From an uncultured Lysobacteraceae bacterium (GTDB taxonomy: Bacteria; Pseudomonadota; Gammaproteobacteria; Xanthomonadales; Rhodanobacteraceae), in contig CAMLLF010000336.1 of NCBI GenBank assembly GCA_946480705.1, positions 1 to 5,264 on the forward strand: DNA of 5,264 nt. The letters run 5' to 3'. The position numbers and the translations under genes were made by a program. Within the stretch, counting starts at the first letter, position 1; every line of letters starts with the position of its first letter. The notes below the pieces were generated by a model. The model was not told the origin of the DNA. It ran no database searches and worked only from the letters and a program-made list of their open reading frames with translations. This document shows, piece by piece, positions 1-5,264 of the stretch.

Positions 1-1777
1 TGTCGGCATGACTCACGACGAAGGCGTCGAGCCGGCGCACGCCGAGCGCGCGCAATGCCGGCACGACGACGGCATCGCCGAGGTCGAATCCGGACGGAAA
101 CCGCGCGCCGGCATCGTAGAGCAGCGTGTGATGCGCCGTGCGAACCAGCACGCTGAGACCTTGGCCCACGTCGATGACGGTGGCTTCGAAATCGCCGGGG
201 ACGGGTCGCGCCGTCGACGGCGCGAGCTGCGGCAGCAGCAGCGGCAGGCCGAGCAGCCGCAGCGGTACGCCGCGCGGCAGCAGCAGCCAGAGCACGCCGA
301 GCGAGGCGAGCACGAACGCGCCGGTCGACGCCTCGGCGAAATGCCACGATGCGAGCGGCCAGCGCGCCTGCCACTGCAGCAATTCCCATTGCGGCGCGAG
401 CAATGCGGCGGCGAGTGCGAGCAGCGGCGCGCCGAGCGCCGGCAGCGGCACGACGAGCAAGGCGCCCGCGAGCGTCACCGGCACGACGACGAAGCTGATC
501 CATGGGACGGCCACGAGATTCGCGATCGGCCCGACCAGCGACGTCTACGCGAACAGCCAGACGCCGAGCGGCAGCAGGCCGACGCTCATCGCGAACTGCG
601 CGGGCGCGAGTTCGCGCCACCACGCCCGCGGCGGTCCGTCGCGCGCGACATGCACGAGCAGCGCGACGCCGACGAACGACAGCCAGAATCCGGCCGAGAG
701 AATCGCGAACGGATCCGCGAAGAGAATCGCGCCGAGCGCGAGCGTCAACGCCTGCGGCGCGCCGAGATTGCGGCGCAGCCCGCGCGCGAGCGCGACGGCG
801 GCCAGCATCAGCAGCGTGCGCTGCGTGGCGACGCCGAATCCGGCCAGCGCCGAGTAGATCGTCGCCGCGGCCAGCGCGAACGGCGCTTCCAGCAGCACGC
901 CCGGTACCGCGAGCACGGCGGAAGGCCACAGCCGCCAGAGGCGGCGCACGCAGAACGCGGTCGCCAACGCGAGCATGCCGACATGGAAGCCTGAGATCGC
1001 GACGAGATGGCCGACGCCCGTCGCGCGCAGCACCTGCCAGTGTTCCTCGTCGAAGCCGCGCTGGTCGCCGACGGCGAGCGCGCGCAGCAGGGCCGCGAGA
1101 CGCGCGTCGCCGATGCGCGCGTCGATCGCGTCGGCGATGCGCTGGCGCCAGGCGTCGACGCAGAAATCATCGACGCGTGTTTCGCGCGGCATGGCCTCGT
1201 CGCGCACGTAGCCGGTCGCGACGAGGCCCAGTTGCAGCGCCTGCCGCTCCATGTCGAGCCCGCCCGGGTTGACGGCGCCGCGCGGCCGCTTGAGCCGTGC
1301 GCGCAATTGCCATTGCGCGCATGGCCGCAGCGGCGGTGCCGCGCCGTACCAGGCCAGGCGAATGCGACCACGGAACGCGAGCGCCGCGCCGTCCCGGCGC
1401 GCATCCAGAACGTAGGCATCGAAGCGCATTGCCTCGCCTCGCCGTTCCGGCAGGCCGATGAGGCGCAATCGAAGATCGAGATCGGCACCTTCGAGCGCGA
1501 CCGGCAGGCGCTGCCGCAGCGCAAGATCCGAACGCCAGCCGACCCACGCGGCGCCGATCAGCATGAGTGCGAGCCAGCGCGACAGCGGCCAGCGCCACAG
1601 CAACGCGGCAGTGAGTACGGCGGCCGCCCAGAGCGGCGCGGGCGGCAGCAGCGGCGCGAGCTGCAGCAGCAGCGCGCCCGCGAGCATCGCCAGCCATGCG
1701 GCCGGAGCCAGCGGATGGCGCAGACGATCAGCCGAAAACTGTCGCGCCCAGGCGAGCCCTGCCGCAATCCGTCGCAT
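1..1777 (-). pseudogene. comEC: DNA internalization channel ComEC/Rec2, interrupted by an in-frame TAG; 3' end outside window
   Basis: ComEC is the inner-membrane channel that takes up single-stranded DNA in natural transformation. From the ATG at 1775-1777, 410 codons precede the TAG at 545-547. They encode N-terminal helices (about 25-80) and the DUF4131 region, ending RPRGAVNPGGLDMERQ (165-180). Most of the competence domain follows, including GVGHLVAISGFHVGML (254-269), ATQRTLLML (317-325) and DPFAILSAGFWLSF (355-368). After the stop the same frame runs open for 181 codons to the window edge. It encodes TSLVGPIANLVAVPWISF, more helices, then the metallo-beta-lactamase-like domain with VIDVGQG (codons 534-540) and SHAD (589-592). 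Intact ComEC usually runs on well past SHAD. The expected residue at codon 411 is Gln (family pattern about F-G/A-Q-x-S-L), so CAG to TAG is likely. The truncated product would lose the rest of the channel and the nuclease-like domain and is probably inactive for DNA uptake. A sequencing error, suppression or readthrough could still make the gene functional. Confidence 0.88.
545..547 (-). other. comEC: Premature in-frame amber stop (TAG) in comEC
   Basis: The minus strand reads CTG-TTC-GCG-TAG-ACG-TCG-CTG, that is L-F-A-stop-T-S-L. Restoring C at coding-strand position 547 gives L-F-A-Q-T-S-L, which fits the family. The flanking sequence on both sides is in the same frame, so this is a point substitution rather than a frameshift. 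In-frame GTG codons occur soon after the stop (for example in NLVAVP), but none has a clear ribosome-binding site, so efficient restart looks unlikely. Confidence 0.9.
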
Positions 1778-1906
1778 CGCCAGCCTCCGTGCCGGTGTCG
1801 AGGACAGCATCGCGGCCGCGCGCGATCACCGACAGCGGCGAACGCCGCGCGCGCGGATCGGAAAATTCAGAACGAATCGCCGGCAGCGCGGCGACGAGGC
1901 AGCGCC
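1778..1906 (-). other. lolD-comEC intergenic spacer with a small GC hairpin
   Basis: This is the longest non-coding gap in the window. On the minus strand it holds a relatively AT-rich patch (GTTCTGAATTTTC, 1861-1873). This is followed by an alternating GC run and a perfect inverted repeat GCGGCG-TT-CGCCGC (1835-1848). No T tract follows the repeat, so no intrinsic terminator is called. The AT-rich patch is the likeliest place for a comEC promoter, but I find no convincing -35/-10 pair. The comEC ribosome-binding site closes the spacer. An upstream in-frame ATG at 1808-1810 would shorten the gap to 96 bases. Confidence 0.4.
1784..1788 (-). promoter_or_regulatory. Shine-Dalgarno sequence for comEC
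   Basis: GGAGG on the minus strand lies 6 bases before the ATG at 1775-1777. It is the strongest ribosome-binding site in the window and decides the comEC start. The alternative ATG at 1808-1810, 11 codons upstream and in frame, has no recognisable Shine-Dalgarno sequence. Confidence 0.75.
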
Positions 1907-2608
1907 TCAGCCCTGCGTCGTCAGCTTTCCGCCGTGCAGTTCGAGCACGCGATCCATGCGCCGCGCGAGCCCGCCGTCGTGTGTCACGAGTATGAAGCTC
2001 GTGCCGACTTCGCGATTGAGTTCGAGCATCAGCGCATAGACCTGCGCGGCGTTCTTTTCGTCGAGATTGCCGGTCGGTTCGTCGCCGAGCACGCAGGCCG
2101 GCCGCGTGACGAGCGCGCGCGCGACCGCGCAGCGCTGGCGCTCGCCGCCGGACATCTCGCCGGGCTTGTGTTCGAGGCGCTGGCCCAGCCCCACGCGCGC
2201 GAGCAGGTCGCTCGCCTCGCGCCGCGCCTGCGCGATCGGGGTGCCGCGGATCAAGAGCGGCATGCAGACGTTTTCGAGCGCGGTGAATTCCGGCAGCAGA
2301 TGATGGAACTGATAGATGAAGCCGAGCGAGCGGTTGCGCAGCTCGCCGCGCGCGCGGTCCGACAGCGCCGACATGCGCTGGCCGACGACGTCGATCTCGC
2401 CGGCGCTCGGCGTGTCGAGTCCGCCGAGGATATGCAGCAGCGTGCTCTTGCCCGAACCCGACGCGCCGACGATGGCCAGCGTCTCGCCGCGCGCGAGCGT
2501 GAAGCTCACGTCGGCGAGCACGTCGGTGCGCAGCGCGCCTTCCTGATAGGTCTTGGCCACGTTCGTGGCGCGCAGTACGACTTCAGTCACTGCCGCGTCC
2601 TCATTCAT
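1907..2608 (-). CDS. lolD: Lipoprotein-releasing ABC transporter ATP-binding protein LolD
   Basis: LolD is the cytoplasmic ATPase that powers lipoprotein release by the LolC/E-type permease encoded just upstream. The product has 233 residues, the usual length. All ABC motifs are present: Walker [10 protein letters not shown] (48-56, K54), Q-loop Q100, signature MSGGERQR (152-159), Walker B leading into DEPTGNLD (D176, catalytic E177), and the H-switch H210 in LVTHD. The stretch [16 protein letters not shown] after the Q-loop is the characteristic LolD motif and separates it from MacB and FtsE ATPases. The signature has Met in place of the common Leu (MSGGE), a conservative change. The ATG at 2606-2608 overlaps the permease stop in ATGAATGA, so translation is probably coupled; no good ribosome-binding site is visible. 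An upstream extension to 2668 shadows the permease C-terminus and was rejected. A 129-base spacer separates lolD from comEC. Confidence 0.97.
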   Translation of the reverse strand: MNEDAAVTEVVLRATNVAKTYQEGALRTDVLADVSFTLARGETLAIVGASGSGKSTLLHILGGLDTPSAGEIDVVGQRMSALSDRARGELRNRSLGFIYQFHHLLPEFTALENVCMPLLIRGTPIAQARREASDLLARVGLGQRLEHKPGEMSGGERQRCAVARALVTRPACVLGDEPTGNLDEKNAAQVYALMLELNREVGTSFILVTHDGGLARRMDRVLELHGGKLTTQG

Positions 2609-3842
2609 AGCGCAACGCCGCTGCGGGCTGCGTGCGCGCCGCCCGCCACGCGGGATAGATCGTCGCAACCAGCGAGAACAGGAACGCGAGCGCGGCGATC
2701 ATGCCGACGTCGCTCCACTGCATGTCCGACGGCAGGTCGCTGATGTAGTAGACGTCCGACGGCAGCACCGAAATGTCGAGCTTCTTCTCGACGAACTTGA
2801 CGATGTCTTCGAGATTCAGCGCCAGCAGGACGCCGAGCAGCGTTCCGATCGCGATGCCGATCGCGCCGACGAGAACGCCCTGCACCATGAACACGCCCAT
2901 GATGCTGCGCGGACTCGCGCCGAGCGTGCGCAGGATCGCGATGTCGGCCTGCTTGTCCTGCACGAGCATGACCAGCGTCGAGACGAGATTGAACGCGGCG
3001 ACCGCGACGATGAGCGACAGGATCATGAACATCACGCGCTTCTCCATGGCGATCGCCTTGAAGAAGTTCGCGTGGCCCTGCATCCAGTCGCGCACGCGAT
3101 AGAAGCTGCCGAGTTCCTGCGACAGGCCGCGCGCGACCGTGAATGCGCGGAACAGGTCATCGAGTTTCAGGCGCAGGCCGTCGGGGCCGTCGGTCTGGTA
3201 GAGCCGCTGCGCGTCGGCCAGATGCACGATCGCGAGGCCGGCGTCGTATTCCTCCATGCCGACCTCGAAGATGCCGACGACGGTGAAGCGCTTGAGCCGC
3301 GGTACGGCGCCGACCGGCGTCGCGCGGATTTCCGGCGCGTAGACGACGACCTGATCGCCGACATCGACACCGAGCTTGTACGACAGCTCGCGTCCGAGCA
3401 CGATGCCGAAGCCGCCGGCGACGAGGTCGTCGAGCCTGCCGGCCTTCATCTTGCGGTCGACCTCGGACACCTTCGGTTCTTCCTGCGGCAGCACGCCGCG
3501 GACGATCGCGCCGCCGACGCGGTCGCCCTGCAGCATGCCCTCGCGTTCGATGAACGGCGCGGCGCCGAGCACATGCGGGTTCGCCTCGGCTTTCTTCTGC
3601 GCGCCGGCCCAGTCCTGCATGCTGCCGTCGACGCTGCTGATCGTCGCATGCGAGACCATGCCCAGGATGCGCGTGCGCAGTTCGTTGTCGAAGCCGTTCA
3701 TGACCGAGATCACGACGATCAGCGCCATGACGCCGACGGCGATGCCGGCCATCGATACGAGCGAAATAAAGGAAATGAAATGATTGCGGCGCTTGGCGCG
3801 CGTGTAGCGGAGGCCGATGAACAGCTCTAGCGGTCGGAACAT
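2601..3842 (-). CDS. lolC: Lipoprotein-releasing ABC transporter permease, LolC/LolE family (possibly LolF-type)
   Basis: This inner-membrane permease works with LolD to extract outer-membrane lipoproteins and pass them to periplasmic LolA. The product has 413 residues, normal for the family. It starts [20 protein letters not shown], close to the E. coli LolC start (MYQPVALFIGLRY), which fixes the ATG. Membrane helices lie at about 24-48, 272-296, 318-342 and 378-397, with a large periplasmic domain at about 50-265. The stretch [19 protein letters not shown] (297-315) is the usual cytoplasmic coupling region, and the protein ends ATQPAEALRYE-like ([11 protein letters not shown]). Residues [12 protein letters not shown] (175-186) align with the TPMGRIPSQRLF hook region of E. 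coli LolC, where LolA docks, so this copy is LolC-like. Only one permease gene adjoins lolD, as in LolDF systems; a second copy elsewhere cannot be excluded. An AAGGA lies 15 bases from the ATG, further than usual. The gene ends in an 8-base overlap with lolD. Confidence 0.95.
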   Translation of the reverse strand: MFRPLELFIGLRYTRAKRRNHFISFISLVSMAGIAVGVMALIVVISVMNGFDNELRTRILGMVSHATISSVDGSMQDWAGAQKKAEANPHVLGAAPFIEREGMLQGDRVGGAIVRGVLPQEEPKVSEVDRKMKAGRLDDLVAGGFGIVLGRELSYKLGVDVGDQVVVYAPEIRATPVGAVPRLKRFTVVGIFEVGMEEYDAGLAIVHLADAQRLYQTDGPDGLRLKLDDLFRAFTVARGLSQELGSFYRVRDWMQGHANFFKAIAMEKRVMFMILSLIVAVAAFNLVSTLVMLVQDKQADIAILRTLGASPRSIMGVFMVQGVLVGAIGIAIGTLLGVLLALNLEDIVKFVEKKLDISVLPSDVYYISDLPSDMQWSDVGMIAALAFLFSLVATIYPAWRAARTQPAAALRYE

Positions 3843-3911
3843 GGCCGGGGGTCGCAATCCTTGGAAACGGTTCAGACCGGAGAATCGGGCGAGAGTGCAA
3901 TAGGCGCCGCG

Positions 3912-3928
3912 GGCGCGCAAGGCGCGCC
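3912..3928 (-). other. GC hairpin in the ygfX-lolC spacer
   Basis: The 97 bases between the ygfX stop and the lolC ATG hold a perfect inverted repeat. On the minus strand it reads GGCGCGC-CTT-GCGCGCC, a 7-base-pair stem with a 3-base loop, about 11 bases after the ygfX stop. No T run follows on the minus strand, so it is not a canonical intrinsic terminator. It could be an mRNA processing or stability element, a weak pause, or chance in GC-rich DNA. After it the minus strand reads TTGCAC (3895-3900), with a poor TCTGAA 18 bases later. That is too weak a match to call a promoter. Confidence 0.4.
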
Positions 3929-3939
3929 GTCCGCGGTGT

Positions 3940-4377
3940 TCAGCGCGAGGCCGGCCGCAGCGCTTCCTGGGCCAGCCTGACGCGCAATCGCCGGCGCGTG
4001 GCGCCGTCGAGGTTGTCCGGCAGCAGGTACAGCGTGACGCCCTCGCCCGCCTCGCTGCGCAGTCGCACGAGCAGCATGAGGCCGAGCGCGTGCCAGCCGA
4101 GCAGTTGCGCGGCAGTCAACGAGCGTGATTCGTCGAGCAGCGTCCAGACGCCTTCGGCATTCCAGCCGACGCGCTGCCAGCGCCGGGGCTGCAGCCGCCC
4201 GATCCGATGCAGCGCGACGAACAGCACGACGCCGCTCGCGCCCACCGCGAGCCACGGTGTCTCGCGCAGTCCGCTGAACCAGAGCGCGAGCACGGCCAGC
4301 ACGGACACTATCCAGGCGATGGCGCGCAGCAGCGCCGAGGGCCGCAGTTCAAATGCGATCGCGGCCGCGGATGTCAT
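3940..4377 (-). CDS. ygfX: YgfX (CptA) family membrane protein
   Basis: The product has 145 residues; E. coli YgfX has about 135. It has a short cytoplasmic lead (MTSAAAIAFELRPSALLR), two adjacent membrane helices at about residues 17-35 and 42-57, then a soluble basic domain. The C-terminal stretch LYLLPDNLDGATRRRLRVRL resembles the family's usual ending. The assignment rests on this topology, the C-terminal motif and the position directly after sdhE, which is the E. coli ygfXY pairing. In E. coli YgfX has been described as a toxin-like protein acting on cell shape (CptA), but its physiological role is unsettled and nothing here shows toxicity. The ATG at 4375-4377 lies inside sdhE (29-base overlap), with an AGG about 9 bases upstream. 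A longer in-frame extension to 4536 exists, but it merely shadows sdhE and reads as low-complexity Arg/Ser/Pro sequence, so it was rejected. The family call is fairly secure; the function is not. Confidence 0.85.
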   Translation of the reverse strand: MTSAAAIAFELRPSALLRAIAWIVSVLAVLALWFSGLRETPWLAVGASGVVLFVALHRIGRLQPRRWQRVGWNAEGVWTLLDESRSLTAAQLLGWHALGLMLLVRLRSEAGEGVTLYLLPDNLDGATRRRLRVRLAQEALRPASR

Positions 4378-4597
4378 CGACGATGGCCTGCCAATCCTCG
4401 CGCGGCGCGCGCTCGCGTCCGACCAGCCAGTTCCAGAGATCGGGGTCCTGTACGTCGAGCAGTTCGGCGAAGGCGGTCTGCGTCGACGCGCCGGCAGCCG
4501 CATAGCGCGCGTCGAGCCACCAGCCGACGAGTGCATCGAGTTCGCGCGTCCCGCGGCGGCAGCGCCAGCGCAGCCGCGCGACCGTGGCGTCGTTCAC
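4349..4597 (-). CDS. sdhE: FAD assembly factor SdhE (succinate dehydrogenase assembly factor 2 family; formerly YgfY/CptB)
   Basis: SdhE is a small soluble cytoplasmic protein that promotes covalent attachment of FAD to SdhA (and FrdA). The 82-residue product is close to the E. coli length (88). It keeps the defining RGxxE motif as RRGTRELD, with G16 and E19 at the same positions as in E. coli SdhE. The second family signature, DPDLWNWL, is at residues 51-58. The start is GTG, chosen because it gives the same 13-residue lead before the RRG motif as in E. coli and because no in-frame ATG lies nearby. The GTG shares a 4-base overlap with the TGA of the upstream membrane protein gene. No strong Shine-Dalgarno sequence is visible, so translational coupling probably drives initiation. 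Its 3' end overlaps ygfX by 29 bases. The older 'antitoxin CptB' label reflects its pairing with YgfX/CptA; the flavinylation role is better supported for this family. Confidence 0.95.
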   Translation of the reverse strand: MNDATVARLRWRCRRGTRELDALVGWWLDARYAAAGASTQTAFAELLDVQDPDLWNWLVGRERAPREDWQAIVDDIRGRDRI

Positions 4598-5010
4598 GCG
4601 GCATCGCCCGGTGCGGCGCGCTCGCGGCGTTTCATCAGCAGCGCCGCGGCGACGCCGATCGTCGCGGCCGGCAGCACGAACACGAGGATCGCGAGCAGCA
4701 CGCGCAGGTTCGTGATGCTCGGCAGGTTCATGCCGAGTGTGAACAGCAGGCAGGCGATCCAGGCCCAGAGCAGGCTGGTCCAGCCGCGTTCGGCCGGCGG
4801 CTGACGCTGCACGACGAGGAAGCCGATCGTCAGCGGCGCGATGCTCAGCGCGAACCAGCTGACCGGCGCGCGTGCGAGGCGCCAGAGGTCGGGACTCAGC
4901 TTGAACATCGCCCAGACCGCGACGCCCCCGATGAGCCCCGCGACCAGCGTGTAGCCGATGAAGCGCAGCGGCGAGAACGGCGGCTGCGCGGGCGTGGCGT
5001 CGGAGGCCAT
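4594..5010 (-). CDS. Unknown four-helix inner-membrane protein between sdhB and sdhE
   Basis: I do not recognise a named family in this 138-residue protein. It has a short polar N-terminus (MASDATPAQPPFSPLR) and four hydrophobic segments at about residues 17-37, 50-67, 79-97 and 103-126. It ends in a basic, polar tail (KRRERAAPGDAA). By the positive-inside rule both ends should lie in the cytoplasm. No catalytic, metal-binding or heme-ligand motif stands out, and there is no histidine in the protein. The ATG lies one base after the sdhB TGA, with a weak AGGG about 9 bases upstream inside sdhB. The stop overlaps the sdhE start in a GTGA. It is therefore almost certainly co-translated with complex II and its assembly factor. 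A role in complex II assembly, stability or membrane environment is inference from position only. The anchor subunits SdhC and SdhD normally lie upstream of sdhA and carry heme-ligand histidines, so this is not one of them. Confidence 0.85.
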   Translation of the reverse strand: MASDATPAQPPFSPLRFIGYTLVAGLIGGVAVWAMFKLSPDLWRLARAPVSWFALSIAPLTIGFLVVQRQPPAERGWTSLLWAWIACLLFTLGMNLPSITNLRVLLAILVFVLPAATIGVAAALLMKRRERAAPGDAA

Positions 5011-5011
5011 G

Positions 5012-5264
5012 TCAGGCGCCCTGGCGCAGAACCATCAGTTTCTTGATCTCGGCGATGGCCTTGGCCGGATTCAGGCCCTTCGGGCAGGTCCGCGCGCAGT
5101 TGAGGATGGTGTGGCAGCGGTACAGGCGGAACGGATCCTCGAGATCGTCCAGGCGCGCGCCGGTGTCCTCGTCGCGGCTGTCGATGATCCAGCGATAGGC
5201 CTGCAGCAGGATGGCCGGACCGAGATAGCGGTCGCCGTTCCACCAGTAGCTCGGGCACGAGGTC
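5012..5264 (-). CDS. sdhB: Succinate dehydrogenase iron-sulfur subunit SdhB, C-terminal 83 residues (5' end outside window)
   Basis: SdhB carries electrons from the flavin subunit SdhA through three iron-sulfur clusters to the quinone site of membrane-bound complex II. Only the last 83 codons plus a TGA stop are visible. The fragment opens with [16 protein letters not shown] and ends with [18 protein letters not shown] and a short tail. Its cysteines, at fragment residues 3, 50, 56 and 60, have exactly the spacing of the E. coli ligands C159, C206, C212 (3Fe-4S) and C216 (4Fe-4S). The equivalents of the E. coli quinone-site residues W164 and H207 (W8 and H51 of the fragment) are also kept. 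The end matches the usual SdhB C-terminus, so it is not truncated on this side. The next gene starts one base after the stop (TGA-C-ATG), as expected in an sdh operon. Fumarate reductase FrdB is the alternative, but the PSYWW and PKGLNP signatures and the sdhE neighbour favour SdhB. Confidence 0.97.
   Translation of the reverse strand, partial: TSCPSYWWNGDRYLGPAILLQAYRWIIDSRDEDTGARLDDLEDPFRLYRCHTILNCARTCPKGLNPAKAIAEIKKLMVLRQGA

Noticed and set aside
227..298. Repeated CAGCAG triplets resembling a short tandem repeat
   Set aside because: On the coding strand these are CTG leucine codons in ComEC membrane helices (LLPQL, LLLPRG). Protein composition explains them.
8..994. 328-codon open frame on the plus strand
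   Set aside because: It is antisense and codon-aligned to comEC. It translates to low-complexity Arg/Glu/Gln/Ala sequence typical of GC-rich shadow frames, with no recognisable domain.
1808..1810. Upstream ATG as the comEC start
   Set aside because: It is in frame but has no Shine-Dalgarno sequence. The ATG at 1775-1777 has GGAGG at 6-base spacing and gives a normal N-terminus.
1835..1848. Inverted repeat after lolD as an intrinsic terminator
   Set aside because: The stem is only 6 base pairs with a 2-base loop and no T run follows, so it may be chance in GC-rich sequence.
1007..2743. 578-codon open frame on the plus strand
   Set aside because: It runs antisense across comEC, the spacer and lolD, all of which have strong motif support. 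Its product is Arg/Ala-rich with no family resemblance.
2553..3830. 425-codon open frame on the plus strand
   Set aside because: It is an antisense shadow of the lolC-family gene, rich in Asp, His and Arg from reversed hydrophobic codons.
3855..3857. In-frame TTG as an alternative lolC start, next to AAGGA
   Set aside because: AAGGA abuts the TTG with no spacer, and the ATG five codons later gives the conserved family N-terminus ([13 protein letters not shown]).
4207..5046. 279-codon open frame on the plus strand
   Set aside because: It is antisense to ygfX, sdhE and the membrane protein gene, with low-complexity Arg/Ala/Gln composition.

Overview
This GC-rich window carries a compact set of genes, all read from the minus strand, so gene order runs from high to low coordinates: sdhB (3' end only), an unnamed four-helix membrane protein, sdhE, ygfX, a lolC/lolE-family permease gene, lolD, and comEC (3' end outside the window). 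From remembered gene order, this sdhB–unknown–sdhE–ygfX–lolC–lolD–comEC arrangement is typical of Xanthomonadaceae and relatives (Gammaproteobacteria). Protein character and GC content fit a Lysobacter/Xanthomonas/Rhodanobacter-type organism, but genus cannot be fixed from the sequence.

Right part (about 3940-5264): respiratory complex II and its maturation. The last 83 codons of SdhB keep the C-terminal iron-sulfur ligands and quinone-site residues. One base later comes a 138-residue integral membrane protein of unknown role, then SdhE (the flavinylation factor for SdhA) by a 4-base GTGA overlap, then YgfX by a 29-base overlap. The tight packing suggests one translationally coupled unit that makes and matures succinate dehydrogenase.

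Middle (1907-3842): lipoprotein export. After a 97-base spacer with a GC hairpin come one LolC/E-type permease and the LolD ATPase, overlapping by 8 bases (ATGAATGA). Only one permease gene is present here, as in LolDF-type systems, in contrast to the E. coli lolCDE order.

Left part (1-1777): comEC, the inner-membrane DNA uptake channel. The main anomaly of the window is here. The frame is stopped by an in-frame TAG at 545-547, inside the conserved competence domain, yet the same frame stays open for 181 more codons to the window edge. Those codons encode the expected remainder of ComEC: the rest of the membrane core and the start of the metallo-beta-lactamase-like domain, including VIDVGQG and SHAD. 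A single C-to-T change from CAG (Gln) would explain it. The gene looks like a recently inactivated pseudogene, a strain polymorphism or a base-call error.

No tRNA, rRNA, CRISPR array, insertion sequence or prophage signal was seen. No stretch over 300 bases lacks a gene. Long open frames on the plus strand are GC-driven shadows of the minus-strand genes.
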